DNA from: Desulfurivibrio alkaliphilus
GTDB lineage: Bacteria; Desulfobacterota; Desulfobulbia; Desulfobulbales; Desulfurivibrionaceae
DNA length: 16,373 nt
Assembly (NCBI GenBank): GCA_011048585.1
Contig: DSDS01000032.1
Location: forward strand, 1 to 16,373
Direction: 5' to 3'
Part shown: one piece after another, positions 14,016 to 16,373 of the stretch
How the letters are laid out: each line of letters starts with the position of its first letter
Position numbering within the stretch: the stretch's first letter is position 1
Position numbers and translations under genes: made by a program
The notes under the pieces: generated by a model
What the model was told of the DNA's origin: nothing
The model's input: only the letters and a program-made list of their open reading frames with translations
Database searches by the model: none

Positions 14016-15434
14016 ATGGTAGGCCCCGCGCCCTTGCGATACGGCCGTCGACTGCTGCTGATTCTGCTGCTGCTGGCTCCCCTCTGGTGGCCCCACCTGG
14101 GCAGCCAGGCCGCCGGCGAGGAAAAGGGCTCTCCGGCGGGCACCCCGGCCCCGGTGGCGGTTCTCACCGTCAGCGACGCCATTGGCCCGGCCACCGCCGA
14201 CTACATTAAACGGGGATTAAACCGGGCCGCGACCATGGGCGCCCAACTGGTGGTCCTGCAGATGGACACCCCCGGCGGCCTCGATACCGCCATGCGGGAG
14301 ATCATCAAGGATATCATCGCCTCGCCGGTCCCGGTGGCCACCTTTGTCTATCCCTCCGGGGCCCGGGCCGCCAGTGCCGGCACCTACATTCTCTACGCCA
14401 GCCACGTCGCCGCCATGGCCCCGGGGACCAACCTGGGGGCGGCCACCCCGGTGGCGATCGGGGGGCCCGGCACCCCGTCCCCGGGTGGTGATCAGGGGGG
14501 GGAGGCGGAAAACGATCAGGAGCGGGAGGGCACGGAAAAGGAAGCGCCGGCCGGGGATGCCCTCACCCGCAAGCAGATCGAGGATGCCACCGCCTATATC
14601 CGCAGCCTGGCCCAGATGCGCGGCCGCAACATGGAGTGGGCTGAACGGGCGGTTCGGGAAGCGGTGAGCCTGCCGGCCGAAGAGGCGGCGGCCACCAACG
14701 TGGTGGACCTGGTGGCCCGCGATCTTGCCGATCTGCTGGCTCAAATCGATGGCCGCCGGATCGTGTTGCCCGCCGGCGAGATCACCCTGAATACCGCCAA
14801 CGCCCCCACCGTCGCCATCGACCCCGACTGGCGCAACCGCTTTCTGGCCACGGTCACCAACCCCAGCGTGGCCTATATCCTGATGCTGATCGGGGTTTAC
14901 GGTCTGTTGCTGGAGTTTTACAACCCCGGCTTTTTCGTGCCGGGGGTCACCGGCGCCATCTGCCTGCTGCTGGCGCTCTACGCCTTCCACCTCCTGCCGG
15001 TAAATTATGTGGGGGTGGGGTTGATTCTGCTGGGGGTCGGATTCATGACCGCCGAGTTGATGATCCCCTCCTTCGGTATCCTGGGCATCGGCGGAGTGGT
15101 GGCCTTCGTGATCGGATCGGTGATGCTTATGGATACCAGTGCTCCGGAATTTACCCTCCCCTGGCCCCTGATCATCGTGGTGACCCTGGCCACCGTGGTT
15201 TTTCTGCTGGGGGTGATCGGCATGGCCCTGAAAGCCCGGCGACGGCCGGTGGTGGCGGGGGCCGAAGAGATGGTGGGAGCCCTCGGCAAGGCGATAACCG
15301 ATTTCGATGAACAGGGTCGGGGCTGGATCATGGTGCACAGCGAAAACTGGAAGGCCAAAAGCGCCAAGCCGATTCACCAAGGCCAGCAGGTCAGGGTGGT
15401 CGCCATCAACGGCTTGGAACTGGACGTGGAATAG
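14016..15434 (+). CDS. nfeD: Long-form NfeD membrane serine protease (ClpP-like domain plus NfeD)
   Basis: 472-residue membrane protein. A signal anchor (residues 12-27) precedes a ClpP/crotonase-type protease domain: VAVLTVSDAIGPATADYIKR, LQMDTPGGLDTAMR and SGARAASAGTYI, where Ser120 is the expected nucleophile. The general-base lysine should be Lys186 in LTRKQIEDATAYIRSLAQMRGRN, by analogy with archaeal PH1510. Four to five membrane helices follow (about 285-300, 311-326, 332-348, 355-371, 384-404), and a C-terminal OB-fold NfeD domain (GALGKAITDFDEQGRGWIMV to the end). Family members cleave the C-terminal hydrophobic region of partner stomatins; the slipin gene lies directly downstream (16-bp gap), the classic pairing. 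Odd point: residues 150-182 between the catalytic Ser and Lys form a Gly/Pro/Glu-rich low-complexity linker. The ATG is 2 bp after metY. Confidence 0.9.
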   Translation: MVGPAPLRYGRRLLLILLLLAPLWWPHLGSQAAGEEKGSPAGTPAPVAVLTVSDAIGPATADYIKRGLNRAATMGAQLVVLQMDTPGGLDTAMREIIKDIIASPVPVATFVYPSGARAASAGTYILYASHVAAMAPGTNLGAATPVAIGGPGTPSPGGDQGGEAENDQEREGTEKEAPAGDALTRKQIEDATAYIRSLAQMRGRNMEWAERAVREAVSLPAEEAAATNVVDLVARDLADLLAQIDGRRIVLPAGEITLNTANAPTVAIDPDWRNRFLATVTNPSVAYILMLIGVYGLLLEFYNPGFFVPGVTGAICLLLALYAFHLLPVNYVGVGLILLGVGFMTAELMIPSFGILGIGGVVAFVIGSVMLMDTSAPEFTLPWPLIIVVTLATVVFLLGVIGMALKARRRPVVAGAEEMVGALGKAITDFDEQGRGWIMVHSENWKAKSAKPIHQGQQVRVVAINGLELDVE

Positions 15435-15435
15435 C

Positions 15436-15442
15436 AAGGAGG
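15436..15442 (+). promoter_or_regulatory. Ribosome binding site deciding the slipin start
   Basis: AAGGAGG, 8 nt before ATG 15451, just after the nfeD stop. It excludes the in-frame upstream codon at 15307 that overlaps nfeD. Confidence 0.8.
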
Positions 15443-15450
15443 ATAACAGG

Positions 15451-16227
15451 ATGATCGACGGTTATTTTATTTTGATGGTGCTGGCGGGCCTAGTCCTGCT
15501 GGCGGGCTACACCTTCCGGATTTTACGCGAGTACGAGCGGGGGGTGGTTTTCCAGCTGGGCCGGTTCTGGCGGGTTAAGGGGCCGGGCCTGATCATCGTG
15601 GTCCCCGGCCTGCAGCAGATGGTCCGGGTGGATCTGCGCACCCTGACCATGGATGTGCCCAGCCAGGACGTGATCTCCCGGGACAACGTCTCGGTCAAGG
15701 TCAACGCGGTGGTCTATTTCCGGGTGGTGGATCCCCAGCGGGCCATTATCCAGGTGGAAAACTATATGGTGGCCACCAGCCAACTGGCCCAAACCACCCT
15801 GCGGGCGGTCCTGGGCAAGCATGAACTGGACGAGATGCTGGCCGAGCGGGAGAAACTGAATCTGGACATCCAGCAGGCCCTGGATGTCCAGACCGACGCT
15901 TGGGGAATCAAGGTCTCCAGCGTCGAGATCAAACATGTCGATATCAATGAGTCGATGATCCGGGCCATCGCCCGCCAGGCCGAAGCCGAACGGGAACGGC
16001 GGGCCAAGGTGATCCACGCCGAGGGCGAGCTCCAAGCCTCGCAACGGCTGCTGGAAGCGGCCCAAACCCTCTCCCGTCAGTCGGAGGCGATGCAGCTTCG
16101 CTATCTCCAGACCCTGGCCAACGTCGCCGGCGACAAAAGCTCCACCATCATCTTCCCGGTCCCCACCGATATCCTTGGAGCAATAACCAAGGCGCTGCAA
16201 CCCAAGGATACGACAGCCGGCAAATAG
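15451..16227 (+). CDS. Slipin / stomatin-like SPFH-domain membrane protein
   Basis: 258-residue SPFH protein of the slipin family. One N-terminal membrane segment (about residues 5-20) is followed by the signature REYERGVVFQLGRFWRVKGPG (25-45) and PGLQQMVRVDLRTLTMDVPSQD. The SPFH domain continues through VSVKVNAVVYFRVVDPQRAI and TTLRAVLGKHELDEML. A charged helical region (ARQAEAERERRAKVIHAEGE, 175-192) is the oligomerisation coiled coil, and the C-terminal STIIFPVP motif (231-238) is typical of slipins and is the sort of hydrophobic end cut by NfeD proteases. Slipins form ring-shaped assemblies that organise membrane domains. It is cotranscribed with nfeD and possibly metY. Length matches family norms (about 250). 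Confidence 0.93.
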   Translation: MIDGYFILMVLAGLVLLAGYTFRILREYERGVVFQLGRFWRVKGPGLIIVVPGLQQMVRVDLRTLTMDVPSQDVISRDNVSVKVNAVVYFRVVDPQRAIIQVENYMVATSQLAQTTLRAVLGKHELDEMLAEREKLNLDIQQALDVQTDAWGIKVSSVEIKHVDINESMIRAIARQAEAERERRAKVIHAEGELQASQRLLEAAQTLSRQSEAMQLRYLQTLANVAGDKSSTIIFPVPTDILGAITKALQPKDTTAGK

Positions 16228-16252
16228 AGCCGTCATCACGGACAAAAAAAGG

Positions 16253-16360
16253 GTAATCGTTCAGCAGCACCGCATCTTCGGGCGATCAGCCAGGCTTACG
16301 TACACGGGGTACGCGGCGCTTGGCCGCTTGCCCGAACCTGCGGCACTGCTGAACGATTAC
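16253..16360. repeat. 108-bp long imperfect inverted repeat (hairpin element)
   Basis: The ends are perfect inverted copies of 15 bp (GTAATCGTTCAGCAG, 16253-16267, and its complement 16346-16360). The pairing continues inward with two 2-nt mismatches through CCGCA and TTCGGGC (16277-16283 with 16330-16336), then CxGCCAxGC, to a terminal CGTAC/GTACG stem (around 16299-16313). The whole sequence therefore folds into one hairpin of about 50 bp per side with bulges. It starts 25 bp after the slipin stop. It encodes no obvious protein and lacks a trailing T-run. It could be a dispersed REP/MITE-like repeat and could also block 3' exonucleases or stop transcription. Confidence 0.8.
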
Positions 16361-16373
16361 AGCCCGTTAAATC

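Noticed and set aside
16253..16360. Integron attC site
   Set aside because: The imperfect hairpin recalls attC, but the ends lack the GTTRRRY/RYYYAAC core sites and no integrase or cassette array is visible.

Overview
The window (high G+C, almost fully coding) carries a nearly complete mannose-sensitive haemagglutinin (MSHA)-type type IV pilus locus on the minus strand, from about 12.4 kb down to the left edge, followed on the plus strand by a three-gene cluster: a PLP-dependent O-acetylhomoserine sulfhydrylase, a long-form NfeD membrane protease and a slipin/stomatin. The gene order, G+C content and long-form NfeD-slipin pair suggest a Gram-negative proteobacterium, most likely a sulfate- or sulfur-metabolising Desulfobacterota member. 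That placement is inference; no phylogenetic marker gene is present.

Pilus locus, read in its direction of transcription (high to low coordinates): mshI (a PilM-like plus PilN-like fusion), mshJ (PilO-like), mshK (PilP-like), mshL (outer-membrane secretin lipoprotein), mshM (ExeA/MshM AAA ATPase with a transmembrane segment and cell-wall/LysM-like tail), mshE (assembly ATPase with a tandem cyclic-di-GMP-binding MshEN motif), mshG (inner-membrane platform), mshA (major pilin, with its own likely promoter), then four minor prepilin-like genes in the positions of mshC, mshD, mshO and mshP. The last is cut by the left edge. Relative to the Vibrio order (I-J-K-L-M-N-E-G-F-B-A-C-D-O-P-Q), mshN, mshF and a second MshB pilin are not seen, and mshQ would lie outside the window.

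A lytic transglycosylase lipoprotein gene is inserted on the opposite strand between mshA and mshC. It splits the locus into an assembly-machine/major-pilin part and a minor-pilin part, and presumably opens the peptidoglycan for the pilus. A perfect 25-bp palindrome lies between the convergent transglycosylase and mshA genes.

An AT-rich 225-bp divergent spacer (12427-12651) separates mshI from the metY gene and holds a plausible promoter on each strand. metY, nfeD and the slipin are tightly packed (2-bp and 16-bp gaps) and read rightward. After the slipin, a 108-bp imperfect inverted repeat forms one long predicted hairpin; it looks like a dispersed repeat or structured terminator and is the most unexplained non-coding element here.

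No tRNA, rRNA, CRISPR array, transposase or phage gene was seen.
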